This document shows, piece after piece, positions 48,124 through 59,059 of a stretch of 64,000 nucleotides of DNA. A model generated the notes under the pieces. It saw nothing but the letters and a program-made list of their open reading frames with translations, was not told where the DNA came from and did no database searches. Where the stretch lies: positions 1 through 64,000 of the forward strand of contig JADLZK010000397.1 in NCBI GenBank assembly GCA_015847255.1. Direction: 5' to 3'. This stretch comes from Hyparrhenia diplandra. Its lineage: Eukaryota; Streptophyta; Magnoliopsida; Poales; Poaceae. The position numbers were made by a program, and so were the translations under genes. Each line of letters starts with the position of its first letter. The first letter of the stretch is position 1.

Positions 48124-48625
48124 TGAGTAAGTATTCTGATGCACTGATGATTGGGCGTCCTGCGATAGTGCGACCCGTGCTTTGCCCTCGCCTAGCTTTT
48201 TCCAACACGGTCATCCATTGCTCCCAAAATCGCTAATGCAGTGTCTCCTGAAACAGTTCCCGTTTCGTGCAGTGCAGGCAGATGCTCCTGTTGCGGATGG
48301 ATCCCGATAGGAGTGAATTCCCCCGGCCACCGCCAGCCCGTCCTTTTGTGTACTACCTCCGTTCCACAATACTTTGCAATTTTTTAACTTATATAAATGT
48401 GTTTTATTTGTTCGCCTTATTTAATTTTTTTATGTAAATTATAAAACAAACAAAACTTTATTACAATATCTTTAGTGATGTAATAAGTCATAACAAAAGT
48501 GATAATATTTATTAAAACAAGTTGAATAAGACGAGATGTCAAATACAATTTATATAATTCAAAAAAAATTGCGAGTATTATGGAACGGAGAGAAGTACGT
48601 AGGAGTACGTAGACCGACTGATGAG
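48124..48625 (+). repeat. Segmental duplication, copy B (second part, right half)
   Basis: 48124-48350 and 48598-48625 match 4817-5105; a Stowaway MITE lies between. Homology ends after gaccgactgatgag. Confidence 0.88.
48353..48595. mobile_element. Stowaway MITE, 243 bp
   Basis: The termini CTACCTCCGTTCC and (reverse complement) CTTCTCTCCGTTCC match the Stowaway consensus, with TA duplications at 48351-48352 and 48596-48597. Copy A near 5088 lacks it. The interior is AT-rich and non-coding. Confidence 0.9.
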
Positions 48626-48997
48626 TGAGTACACCGACACGATCCAGCACCTCCTGTTCTAGTGTTGTGTTCATCATCACTAGTCTAGTCGTCAGCCACC
48701 GCCACCGCCACCGCCACCGCATGTGGGTTGCATGATCTGCCCCACCAGCTTACATTACAACCTACTGTAGGTAGCTACTAAGCTGATCTGATCATGGATT
48801 CAATTACTTGTCGGCGATGCAATGGAGATCGAGAAAGCGTTGTCGATGCAAAAATGATTCAATTCAATTGAACCCAATAAATAACTGTCAATTCAATCTC
48901 AGAAAGAACTTGTCATTCCACAAAAATGGAGATCTCAAAACAAGAGCGAGCGGTAGCTAATCAGCTGAGCTACTGTACCAGTACACACACATCATCA

Positions 48998-49711
48998 TCA
49001 GAGGAGGATTTGGATCGCGAAGCACAAGAGGGCGACGACGGATCCAGCTCCAGCGTTGGCGACAGCGACGGCGCGTGGCGCGGACGAGGCGCTGTCGGCG
49101 CTGGCGTCTCCGGGCGCGGACGACGCGGACGCGGAGTCGGCAGGCGGGTCGGCGGCGGGAGTGGGCGCGAGCGCGGCGAGGTCGGTGGCGGAAGGCTGGA
49201 GGTAGGTGCCGTTGGCCATGGGCACGTCGACCCAGAGCTTCTGGCCCTTGCGGCAGTGTCGGCGCGCCGCTGGCGTAGTAGGAACGGCCCGGCGTGGTGA
49301 GGTTGAAGTAGGAGTTGCCGTCGGCGAGCCTGGCCGTGGGACGCGACAGGTCGCAGGACGCGAAGGCTTCCGGTGTCACCTGGAGCACCGAGTCCTGGCT
49401 CGGTGGGTACAGGAACCCTGCGATGCGAGCGCGGGAGGGGTGAGTGAGTGAGGTGGAGGAGATGGCGGCGGCGGATGGGGTTGGTTTACCGAAGAGAACT
49501 TACAGATGGAGTCGCCGAGCTTGAAGTGGATGGATTTGGCCCAGCGCTTGTAGACGTCGGGCTTGGATGGCGGCGGCACGCCCCAGGCGTCCAGGTCGCC
49601 CACCTTGTACACGGCGCCGGCGCAGTTGCCCACCAGGAGCAGGAGGAGGAGCAGCAGCACCGACGCCGACGCCGGCGACGATGCCAATGCCGCCCGCGCA
49701 CGCATCCTCAT
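48998..49711 (-). CDS. Early nodulin-like phytocyanin (ENODL), frame-disrupted
   Basis: Exon 1 is 49711-49504 and exon 2 is 49417-48998, joined by a GTAAGT...CGCAG intron. The predicted protein is about 209 residues. It has a signal peptide (leucine-rich, ending GNCAGA) and a plastocyanin-like domain (VYKVGDLDAWGVPPP, WAKSIHFKLGDSIWFLYPPS, SFNLTTPGR-type, then HCRKGQKLWVDVP). An Ala/Pro/Ser-rich arabinogalactan-like stretch follows, then a hydrophobic tail fitting a GPI anchor. ENODLs are cell-surface proteins that usually lack the full copper ligands. Near 49265 two bases are missing just before HCRKGQKLW, which shifts the frame; the downstream frame is otherwise conserved to the stop at 48998. 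This is either a recent null allele or a sequence error. A GATAAATAAA TATA-like box lies near 49903-49912 on the minus strand. Confidence 0.85.
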
Positions 49712-49959
49712 CCTCCTATCCGCTCGTGCTCGTGGGATGCTTTGCTTGCCGAGCGCCGCTGTCCCTCTGCTCTGGCTGCTGCTTGCTTCGCTGTCCTCTC
49801 TCCTCTGCTTTCCCTTTGTGAAGTGGTGTCCCTCTCTCTCTCTCTTGCTGTACTGCAGCAACGTGCAACCGCAAAACCTGCTCTGCGGGCTTGGGTTGCT
49901 GTTTATTTATCCGAGCAGACTGCAGAGGTGTCTCGTTCAATGCTAGTGTGGGTGTGCAA

Positions 49960-51480
49960 CGAACGGGTGGACTCGGATGTCGCGGCTCGGGCCATGTGTT
50001 CGGCCGGAATATACGGTGCGGTGCCTACCGCCGCCATCTCATTAACCAACGGCTGCGTACCATGGACCGCCGGCTTCGTTCCAGACGAGCGTGGGCTGGT
50101 GCCTGGTGGTGGTGGCCTGGTGGGAGTGCAGTCCAGGGGTGGGCACGTGGGACTGTAGGGGCGACCACGTGAACAGAACCAGAGGCCGATACCCCACCCC
50201 CGAGCGGGGCGGGGCGGGCGAGTGGCCGCCGAGTTCTCTTCTCCCCTCCTTCCCGGATGCTGTCCACTAGTACACCAGCACATCTGCAGATGCCGGCAGG
50301 CAGCACGCCAAGACGTCCAGAGTTCGTGCAGCCTCCCGCGGCTTCTCCGTGTCAGATTGGGAAGAGAGGACAACTATTCCGGACTGATTTTAATAGTATT
50401 ACGTAAGAAAATAAACAGAAACAAGCAGAGACAAAGACAGCTGAACAAACTCAATCTAGGGAGAAAGAAGGCTTGTACGATTCATGGATTCATTCACCAT
50501 GCTATTTCTTTTTCTTTTCTTAAAAAAAAAAAACTTCTACTCCTCAGTCGCAGGAAGACCCTTCACTGTGTTCCTCCGTCCCCCCCAAAAAAAAAAAAAA
50601 AAAGAACAGAGGACTTAATTTACACTTGATCAAATATAGGGCTTGTTTGGTTATAGGAATTGTTTTTCTTGTGTTGGGACTAGAAAACTAGACAAAAGGA
50701 ACTTTTTTAGGAAGTTTTTACTAAAAATCCCTAAAAGACCCTCTTTGAGAGTCTTTTTTTTTAAAGACTCTGAGACTAAAAAAAGTCCCACGACTTTTAA
50801 AACAGGATCAATATACTTTATCCATTCTAAATCATAAGTAGCTTTAACTTTTTTTTGGTGCATCCATTTCGCAAATGCATTGTAAAAATGGATGTATCGA
50901 AAAAGTTAATGTGACTTGTATTTTAAAACATAGAAAATATAAAGTTATTAATATTTACGCTATTATGTAAAAGGTATCCTTTGGATTAATTATATAACAT
51001 ATTTTTATAATAACATATATGAACATATAAATATCGATACTATTTCTACTCCCTTATTCTAAACTATAAGACGTTTTATTTTATTTTTAGATATTCATCG
51101 ATTTTTGCTATATATTTAGACATACCGTATATGGCGCACCACAAAAGTTATGAATCCATAAAAGCCGAGAACACTTTTATTGATGTTATTTTCAAAATAT
51201 ACCTATTTGAAGATATGAATATGGTATTTTCTACTCCCCCTTTCAACTTATAAGACCGTTTAGCTTTTTAAAATACATTGTGTTTGATATATCTAGACAT
51301 AGTGCATATTGTGCATAGCAAAATCTATGAATCCAAAAAAAAAAATCCAAAAACGCTTATAGTTTGGAATTCAATGAGTGTAAACTTATTAGTTAATTAA
51401 AACTGTGCTTGACTTCTTGTGAAGAGATTTTCAATTCTTTTTACGGAGCCGAGTGTCGTTACGATAGACTGGCGGGATCC
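49960..51480. other. Intergenic region with MITE-like fragments
   Basis: 49960-50380 is GC-rich and without a supported gene. A hAT-like terminus GGGCTTGTTTGGTTATAGGA starts at 50640 with typical interior to about 50830 but no right end. 50800-51390 holds several Stowaway-like terminus words (ctactcccttattctaaact, tactccccctttcaacttat) in degenerate form. Confidence 0.4.
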
Positions 51481-51497
51481 TCGTCCATGCTCAACTG

Positions 51498-51573
51498 AGC
51501 CCAAATCAGTTAAAACGCAGGCCTCCAAAATTCTAAAAGACCGGCCCATCCAAACTTCAAAAGGCCCGGCCCA
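51498..51573 (+). promoter_or_regulatory. Three site II-type (TGGGCY) motifs upstream of TIM23
   Basis: Reverse-strand TGGGCT at 51498-51503 and TGGGCC at 51543-51548 and 51568-51573 lie about 200-270 bp upstream of the TIM23 ATG. TGGGCY (site II) elements are known to drive coordinated expression of nuclear genes for mitochondrial proteins in plants. A TATA-like aaatataac lies near 51655. Confidence 0.5.
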
Positions 51574-51769
51574 TAGTCTCGAGTCTCGACCCTTCGTCCA
51601 AGTTGCTAAGTCGGCGGCGGCAAAAAATATCAGACGCGACGGGGACCTCTTCGCAAATATAACCCGCACCGAATATACGCGGCGCGGCCAAAGCTTTGCC
51701 GTGCCGTGCGCGACCCAAACCCTCCCACCCTCCTCCCAGCCGCCGCCGCCGCCGTTGCCGGATCCCGCG

Positions 51770-52354
51770 ATGGCCGACCCGCGGCTGTACCCCACGGGGT
51801 CCGGGTCCGACGACCGCCGTGACCTCGGCACCGAGCGCCGCCTCTACAACCCGTACCAGGACCTCAACCTCCCCTACCGTCAGCTCTACGACCTTCCCAC
51901 CTCCCCGGAGTTCCTCTTCCAGGAGGAGGCCGTCGCGCAGCGCCGGTCCTGGGGCGAGAACCTCACCTACTACACAGGCGTCGGCTACCTCGGCGGCGCC
52001 GTGGCCGGGGCCGCGCTGGGCCTCCGCGACGCCGCCCGTGGGGCTGAGCCCGGGGAGCCCGCCAAGATCCGGGCCAACCGCGTCCTCAACTCCTGCGGCA
52101 GCTCAGGGCGCCGCGTCGGCAACACGCTCGGGGTCATCGGCCTCATGTACGCCGGGATCGAGAGCGCCATGGTCGCCGCGCGCGACCGCGACGACTGGAT
52201 CAACAGCGTCACGGCCGGGCTAGGCACGGGCGCGCTCTTCCGCGCCGCTAACGGGCCGCGCTCGGCAGTCGTCGCCGGGGCCGTTGGCGGGGTTCTAGCT
52301 GGCGCCGCCGCTGCCGCCAAGCAGGTTGGGAAGAGATACGTCCCCGCCCTCTGA
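51770..52354 (+). CDS. TIM23: Mitochondrial inner-membrane import channel TIM23
   Basis: Intact single-exon frame of 194 residues. The N-terminal intermembrane-space part contains RRLYNPYQDLNLPYRQLYDL and PTSPEFLFQEEAVAQRRSWG. A Tim17/Tim22/Tim23 domain follows (about residues 60-190) with glycine-rich membrane spans: GVGYLGGAVAGAALGLRDA, RRVGNTLGVIGLMYAGIESA, SVTAGLGTGALFRAANGPRS and VVAGAVGGVLAGAAAAAKQV. TIM23 forms the protein-conducting channel of the presequence translocase in the mitochondrial inner membrane, partnering with TIM17 and TIM50. Length and domain match plant TIM23 proteins, which are often intronless in grasses. The ATG chosen is the first in frame, after a GCCGCC-rich leader. 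Confidence 0.95.
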   Translation: MADPRLYPTGSGSDDRRDLGTERRLYNPYQDLNLPYRQLYDLPTSPEFLFQEEAVAQRRSWGENLTYYTGVGYLGGAVAGAALGLRDAARGAEPGEPAKIRANRVLNSCGSSGRRVGNTLGVIGLMYAGIESAMVAARDRDDWINSVTAGLGTGALFRAANGPRSAVVAGAVGGVLAGAAAAAKQVGKRYVPAL

Positions 52355-53009
52355 ATCTGATGGTACTCTCCTGCCCTGGCCCTGCCGTGATCAGGTCAAA
52401 AATCAATTCGTCGCATGGATGTCATATCTTCGTTTTCGTTAATTATTTGGGAGAAGAGTCATGTTCTTCTCAACATTCCTATATATTGTTGACAGCCATA
52501 TGCTGGTACTATATGTCAGCGGTCTGATCTCATCGGATCACAAAAGTTTTGGTCTGCCTTGCAATGTAACGTTAGCTGCTAGCTGGTATCGACACAATAA
52601 TACTGCTTATGATGCTGGAGAACCCATGACATTGTGGAATGTAATGTTGAGTGTAGTGTAGTTTTGCTATATTGTCGCTGTTTTCCTATCTCTAAAGATG
52701 AAATTCTTCGCCGGCTGTGTGTGAAAAAAGACATGTTTTGATCGGTCAGTAAAATGTGTTAGAAGACAAATGACACTTCTTGAGTTCATGCATAGCTCCC
52801 TCTGATCTAAAAGTCGGTCATTATACTTTTTCGAAGTTAAAATTCTCTAACTCTGCACATATGCTGACATCTACAACATCAAATAATTTCATTACATCCA
52901 ACATGAAATGCCTTGATTGTGTATTTGTCTAAGGAACAGAAGGAATAGTAATTTGTTGAACAGAGGTAATAGTTTTGTTGACTGTATGTTGCACAATAAC
53001 ATTCTGATC

Positions 53010-53690
53010 ACTGGATATCATCCAGAAGTGATTCATATTGATAAATATGATCTTCGTTTTTCATCCTGACCTTTCTAGTTGGACTTGTGCTCACAACGTT
53101 GGTGTATCCCGGTGCTCTAAATATGATAAACAGTGATGTGATGTTAATATAGTTCTATAACATCCCGGTCACAGGATGTCATTCAGAAGTGAATAATATT
53201 GATAAATATGATCTTCATTTTGTATCCTTATCGTTCTAGTTGGACTTGTGCATACAGCCTTGGTGTATTCTGGTGTTCTGAATATGCTAAACAGTTATGT
53301 GTTCATATTGATTATATCGATAGAATCTGATCTTTTATTGTTCATTTTGGATCCTGTCCATTCTTTGTGGAATTACAAATACAGCTGTATTGCAAGTAAA
53401 GCTGTGTATCCTGATGATATGAATATGATAAACAGTGATGTGATTTTCATATGATTCATCAGTATATAGGTCTTGCTTCAGTTGTGAGGAGCTGCTGCAC
53501 ATGAGCTTTATTTGCACACAGTCGTGTATCCTGATGGCCTGTGTTATGATAAAGCAGTGATGTGATTTTCTAATGATTTTATCAGTATCTGGATCTTGCT
53601 TCAGTTCAAATAGTCGTGTAACAGTGGTGTGATTTTCTTATGATTTGTCAGTATTTGAGTCTTGCTTCAGTTTGAGAAACCATTGGGGGT
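53010..53690 (+). repeat. Degenerate tandem minisatellite downstream of TIM23
   Basis: A core with gtgtatcc...atgataaacagtgatgtgat recurs at 53101, 53262, 53404, 53524 and (partly) 53616, with spacing falling from about 161 to 92 bp. The first two units also share the upstream words ttgataaatatgatcttc and tctagttggacttgtgc. The later three share gattttc-atgatt and tcttgcttcagtt. No coding frame is maintained. Confidence 0.8.
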
Positions 53691-53781
53691 GCAATTGAGT
53701 TCTGGGGTGTTGTTGCGTATGAGCTTTTTTCCTTGAAGTCTCTACATCAACGTTCAAGGTATCGTTCTTGCGTACCGTAAC

Positions 53782-53851
53782 ACTTCTCATGTTGTATGGC
53801 TGCTGCAACCGCAGGTACTTCTCATGTTGTATGGCTGCTGCAACCGCAGGT
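53782..53851 (+). repeat. Perfect 35 bp tandem duplication
   Basis: 53782-53816 and 53817-53851 are identical, head to tail (each starts acttctcatgttgtatggct). The absence of any difference indicates a very recent duplication or an assembly artefact. Confidence 0.95.
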
Positions 53852-53859
53852 ATCGACCG

Positions 53860-55045
53860 CTTGCAATTGAGCTCTATGTGACTGCCCATGCCTGTCGTTT
53901 CTTCCAGTTTCAATTTTCTGGGTCCTAATTTTTGTGATCACCAGTGCGCCTAGGCAACTTTGAAACCGTGATGGTGCGCTTCATGATTCTTATAATTGAA
54001 GCCATGTCATCAGAAAATTTCATTTTTTTTATGCCTATTACAAACGACTCATCAGAGCAAAGTTACCATAGCCTGTGAAATAGATAGCTCTGATTTATAT
54101 CCGTGGTCTACACTCCAGATGCATACGAGTACACACCTTTTTCAAAGAATATGCTGAGACCGTTTGTTCTTACAACGACCAAAGAAAATCAAAGAAAACC
54201 AACCATAACTACCACTACTGTCCCAAAATATTGTTTAGCTTTTTATACTAGTCGCTAGATGTCATTCTCATTCATTTCTCAATGCACATTTCTCTTCTCT
54301 TCCAGTATACCATATCTCTATCTCTTACCCTTTTCGATTCCTGCGGTGCACCACACCTTTTTCATCTTGTTTAATCCCTGTGCTGTGCCTAGACTAGAGC
54401 TAAACACCACTTGTTATGCGACATCCTATCTCTATCTCTTTCCTTTCGATTCCTGTGGTGATCCACACTTATATTTCATCTTTCTGTAATCCCCGTGCCA
54501 TTTATTATGCGACGGAGGGAGTATCAGCAACCCACGAGCCAGAGCAGCAAACTAAACAAGGCTCTAGGCACCAGACAAGACTATCTCACCACAAGCCACA
54601 CCAGAATTGTCATCAGTCATCAGAGCAGCGGCCATAAAGTACGCAATTCAAATATATATATTGACACTGGTTCACAACACACTTTTCTCATGCTATATGC
54701 ACATCAGCCAGAATTGTCGTCAGATGCAGTAATATAACAATTTCAAGAATATATATATATTGCAAGAAACAACAATGTGAAAGCTCATATCGATTCGCCA
54801 ACCCATCTAATCTTCTCGGGGCATATGTATATAGCTCAATACTTGCCGAGCTATTGCCCTGTGGATATAAGCAGATCCGAGATGCAAACTAACAGCCTGG
54901 TCACGTCTACACTACAGAAACGAAATTACAAACAAAAACAACTGGACTCTACTACATGGTTCTGATGTCCATCTTATTGCCCAGGTGGAAATGAATTGCA
55001 GTATGGAAGCCGTCATATCTGATTTGAATGTATGATGCTTTTGAT
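53860..55045. other. Intergenic stretch without a supported gene
   Basis: AT-rich sequence with imperfect repeats (a tatctctatctcttacccttttcgattcctg-like segment occurs near 54310 and again near 54425) and a grass MITE word near 54510 (cgacggagggagta). Nothing coding is supported. Confidence 0.4.
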
Positions 55046-55047
55046 AC

Positions 55048-57929
55048 TTAAGGATTTAGTGGCTCGTCTTCCTCGTTCATTTCTTGTGCTTCTGCAAGGA
55101 ATGTTACCCTATGGTTAGCAATGAAAAATAAACTAGACATCTGAGTTTGCAATTTAGGCCTTCGTAGGCACAGGATCGGTGGAATAGACGAAAGAGAATC
55201 AGAATATCACGTACTAGTTGATGATTTGTGTAGATCAGAAACAACCATCAGCCGTCTCTGCAAGATTGCTGCCATGAAGAGGAAGATAGAACACATTCCA
55301 AACATGACAGTGATTGGGAATGCATTCACCTGCAAAGAAAAATATCCACAGGCAAAGTGTTACTTGTGTGCAGATATCTCTGTATTATTCTTGCCAGCAC
55401 AACTGAAGAGACCATAATAGTTGGATGAGTAAATGACTCCTTACATTGTAAAGCACCACACAAACGAATAAGTTGAGCGGTATGCGGAAGAAATTCATGA
55501 TTGTGCTTCTTGCTTCCTCAGGAATGTACTGAGATCTCATCTTCATGATGGATGGCCAGAATATGCCAACACATGCCTCAAAGGTGCAGAAACCAAGAAG
55601 CTGAAGAGAACCTCCAACTGATATGCTGCCTCCTTTCACAGAAGATGTCGGCACTAGGATCTGTTTGGACATTATCAGCAAATAGACATTAACAATGTTT
55701 CAAAGGCAGAGATACCCAAGGAGTAGTGACTGACGAACTCTTACGTTGGTGACAACAGGGAGGACAAGGGTGACAGCCGATACTGAGAACACAATCTGCA
55801 TATAACCTTCAACCTTGAGCTTTCGGGCTAATAGACGTGACGCAATGGAGCTACCCAACATGGATGACAACATGAATGTAGCAAAAATAAAACCATGAGG
55901 AATGTCTTCTTCATTTGGGCTCAATGCTGGAGTCCATAGGAACACAAATGTGTACATTGAACCCTCAAACAATGACTGTATGGCTCCCAGCAATGCAATC
56001 TTTTCATCTGAAGATTCAGTGGACAATGTTAGAATGGTTTCCTATGCATATTTGGTTGTATGCAGTCTGACGAGATGAGTTAAGCATACCTGAAGCAATT
56101 GCCTTAGCTGCAACCTTGAACTGGGCCATCAGGTCCTTACTTTCAGATGGGTCTCCATAGTTTTCACTCCATGAGGACATTATGATAGCCATGCCAATCG
56201 CCAGAAAGCATGCAGCCGCATCAAATGGAGCCACAGGACCAAAACCCAAGTTCTCTGCAAGAAGATTTGCAAATAGCCCTGATACAATGGCAACTAAGCC
56301 ATTCCCAAGGAAGATAGCTTTGGAGAATGTTATGGACAGCCACTGCGGGTCAAAGCCTCTCTGTAAAAGATCAAAAGAAGGTAAATATTCAGATTCAGTA
56401 GGGTAGGGTCTGTACAAGGTTCAATGTGTCCAACCCCAGAAGGTAATATATTCAATGTCTGTACAAACCAACAAGGTGCAGTGTGTCCAACCCCAGAATT
56501 CACAAATGTAAAGATCATGTGGTATTAATATTAATAAAGCTTTTGCGGCAAGTAGAAGAGCATGGCATTTTGTATCACAGGCAGCAGCTACTGCACTAGA
56601 TCGTTGGATTCTATTGATAATTATTATTGTCTGCTAATGAAAGGACATGGCCGAATAAAAGGACAATTCTCAATAAGACCATCCGTGATGGGTTTATTAA
56701 GACTGGGCCATGCTTGTTAAATGCTCGTCCTCTTGGCCAGGTCAGGTGTCAACCACCTGATCCACCGACACATGTAGCTTATATAAAACATAATGGTGGA
56801 TTTCAGCCTGAATCCAGCAAGATTTTCCTCAAATTTTTCAGATCCTGACAAGGCCACAATTTACTGGGCCATTTAGCAGTCAAACATAACATGGACATCT
56901 TTTTCTCTAACCTTGAACTACATCTTTAATCGTACGTCAGTCAGCTCATTATATAAGTGTCCTATTGCATTTAGCAGTCAAACATCCAAGATCCAATACG
57001 CCTAGCTGGCTTCAACAACAAGCATGTGATGAATGAATCTAGTCGAAAGGGTGCTCCCACTCTAGTAATTTATTATTAACGACAAGGATTGTGAGAAAAC
57101 ATTACTTAAGATCAACACATTCCAAATATACATAGTCTATGCAGCTTGTACTACGTGGCTTCCGGATAGAGGCGCAGGCAAAGGAACCTTTGAATTAAAG
57201 GCAAAGGCAGAGCAGCTCTAAAGCAACAGTAATTCAGTGATGGAGACAGCAGCGGTAATTCAGCGATGGAGACAAACAGACAGGCAGATCTGAGGGGTTA
57301 CCTTGTTGTGCTCAGCGACGAGCCAGGACTCGAAGGCGGAGAAGAGCAGCGAGGTGGCGATGCCCCCGAGGATGCGGCCGATCATGAGGACCCTGTACTC
57401 GGGGAGTGCTTGGTGATGCAGCTGAGAATGTAGCTGATGCAGTAGGTGATGCAGGCCCTCTTGCGGCCCCTAGAAGAGGAGGCGATTCGTGAGTGAGGCG
57501 AGAGAAGACACATTGGATTGGCATTGGAATAGGGAACGGGCGGGCGTACTGTTTGTCGGCGAGGGAACCGACGATGGTGCCGAAGAGCATGGAGGATCCG
57601 AAGCCGGCGATGAAGAGGCGGCCGATGTCGCCCTTGTCGAAGCCGTACTGGCTGTAGAGGTAGTACACGTAGGGGCCCTGCAGCCAGTCCCCGGCTGCAC
57701 GAATCCATCGCATTCATCAACAAGGGCACCCATGGCAGATCTAAGGGAACGCAGGAACAAGGGGAGTTGAAGGCGTACACATCATGAGGGAGTAGACGAG
57801 GACGTAGTTGTTCTTGAAGGAGTTGAAGGCGGAGGTGGTGGCGACCCGGTCCTTGCCGCTCTTGCCGAGCTCGAGCCCCGCCACGACGGCGGCCAGCGCG
57901 CCAAACACGACGTAGTAGAACACCTCCAT
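55048..57929 (-). CDS. MFS transporter, molybdate-anion transporter-like (MFS_5/MOT2 type)
   Basis: Eight exons with consistent GT-AG sites and phases: 57929-57779, 57694-57550, 57469-57302, 56360-56090, 56007-55745, 55660-55445, 55329-55215, 55091-55048. The product is about 457 residues, the family's usual size. It starts MEVFYYVVFGALAAVVAGLE and includes GPYVYYLYSQYGFDKGDIGR, FGSSMLFGTIVGSLADKQGR, the inter-helix RILGGIATSLLFSAFESWLV-type motif region, SLFEGSMYTFVFLWTPALSP, and the tail EMNEEDEPLNP. The family (MFSD5/MOT2-like) comprises 12-helix membrane carriers implicated in molybdate transport; substrate here is inferred. In exon 3 near 57398 one C is missing from a C run (KHSP|EYRVL), shifting the frame, while every other exon is intact. 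I suspect a sequence error. Confidence 0.88.
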
Positions 57930-58022
57930 GGCCGCCGCTCTCCTCGCCGGAGGGGGATGGATTGGCGGTGCGGTGCGCCTGGTTAATTTCGGGTCCGGGT
58001 CTCGTCCCCCTTCGCGGCGTCG

Positions 58023-58029
58023 ATTTATA
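58023..58029 (-). promoter_or_regulatory. TATA box of the MFS transporter gene
   Basis: TATAAAT on the minus strand, about 97 bp upstream of the ATG at 57929, inside an otherwise GC-rich promoter. Spacing allows a 5' UTR of about 65 bp. Confidence 0.55.
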
Positions 58030-58763
58030 CGGGTCCGGCCGGGGTGGTGGTGCGCCGAGCCGAGTGCGTCTCGTGTGCAGTGGAAGTGGAGGGGAAGGAA
58101 GAGTGCGGTGCGGCCGGCGTGCGCGTGAAAATTCCTCGTCTCGTCGGGCAGTGGCCACTGGGGACTGGACTGAGTGTGCGTGCGCCAAATCTTCGGCCAG
58201 GCCGCACCTCACCACTTGGTCTCGATGCTCGGGGTGGTGGTGGTGGTGCCGCCACCGGCCACCGCCGGGCCGGGTCCGTGCTGGTGGGGATGGCAATCGA
58301 GTTGTTTACTCTTGGCGTGTGCTTGAGGGGTCCAATGGTGGGTGAGATTTTTGTCCTCTTGTTTGTTGCACCAATTTTGGTGTTTCAGAATTCAATCAAT
58401 AAATATAGTGGTAGAATAATTGTGAATGTCACGAAACTGGTTGCCTAATCGGCAACTTACATTAGGCTGGCTACCTAGTTCATCTTTCTCCTGTAAATAA
58501 CTACACATCCCAAACTTACATCGAGTCAACTATTCTTAAAGTTCGATCAAATATATAATGGAGGAGAACTAATACCTATGTGATGTATTAATATGTATTT
58601 TTTTAATAATGAGAGATATTTTCTCATAAAAATCCAGCTAAACTCCTCGTAAGTTGACATGTGTGAATTGATGAGATCTGATTTGGTAACATCTTAAATA
58701 ATGTTTGTATCTTTTAGTTTGGATACATGTATGATACGCTATTTGTATAAAAAAAAATACTTG

Positions 58764-59053
58764 AAAAATACTAAATCCGTTCCAAATGGTAGTTTCTTTG
58801 ACTTTTTCAACCCCAACTTTAACCACTCGCCTTATTCAAAATTTTGTACAAAATATCACTTCTTTTGTTATGGCTTGCTTTATTAACAAATGATATTTAA
58901 GAATGACTTAAATTTGACTATTTTTGTGCAAATTTTTTTGAATAAGACGAGTGGTCAAACTTATGGTCAAAAAAAAGTCAAATGAACTATAATTTAAAAG
59001 TCTTCGAGACTATTCAAGTCCTATGTGATAATTATCTGTGACTAGAGGTAGTA
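58764..59053. mobile_element. Degenerate Stowaway MITE
   Basis: The left side reads aaatccgttccaaatggtag and the right side in reverse complement carries the same TTTGACTTTTTT and ACCACTCGTCTTATTCAAA words seen on the left, so it is a long imperfect inverted repeat. The outermost bases and TA duplications are eroded. Confidence 0.65.
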
Positions 59054-59059
59054 CAATGC

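Noticed and set aside
49448..50158. 236-codon ORF on the plus strand
   Set aside because: It is antisense to ENODL exon 1, whose splice sites, signal peptide and domain identify the minus strand as coding.
53010..53690. CRISPR-like array
   Set aside because: Unit length and spacing are irregular, the repeats are degenerate, and this is a plant nuclear genome; it is a minisatellite.
57928..58448. Plus-strand ORFs of 127 and 134 codons
   Set aside because: They lie over the GC-rich promoter and start of the MFS gene and lack domains.
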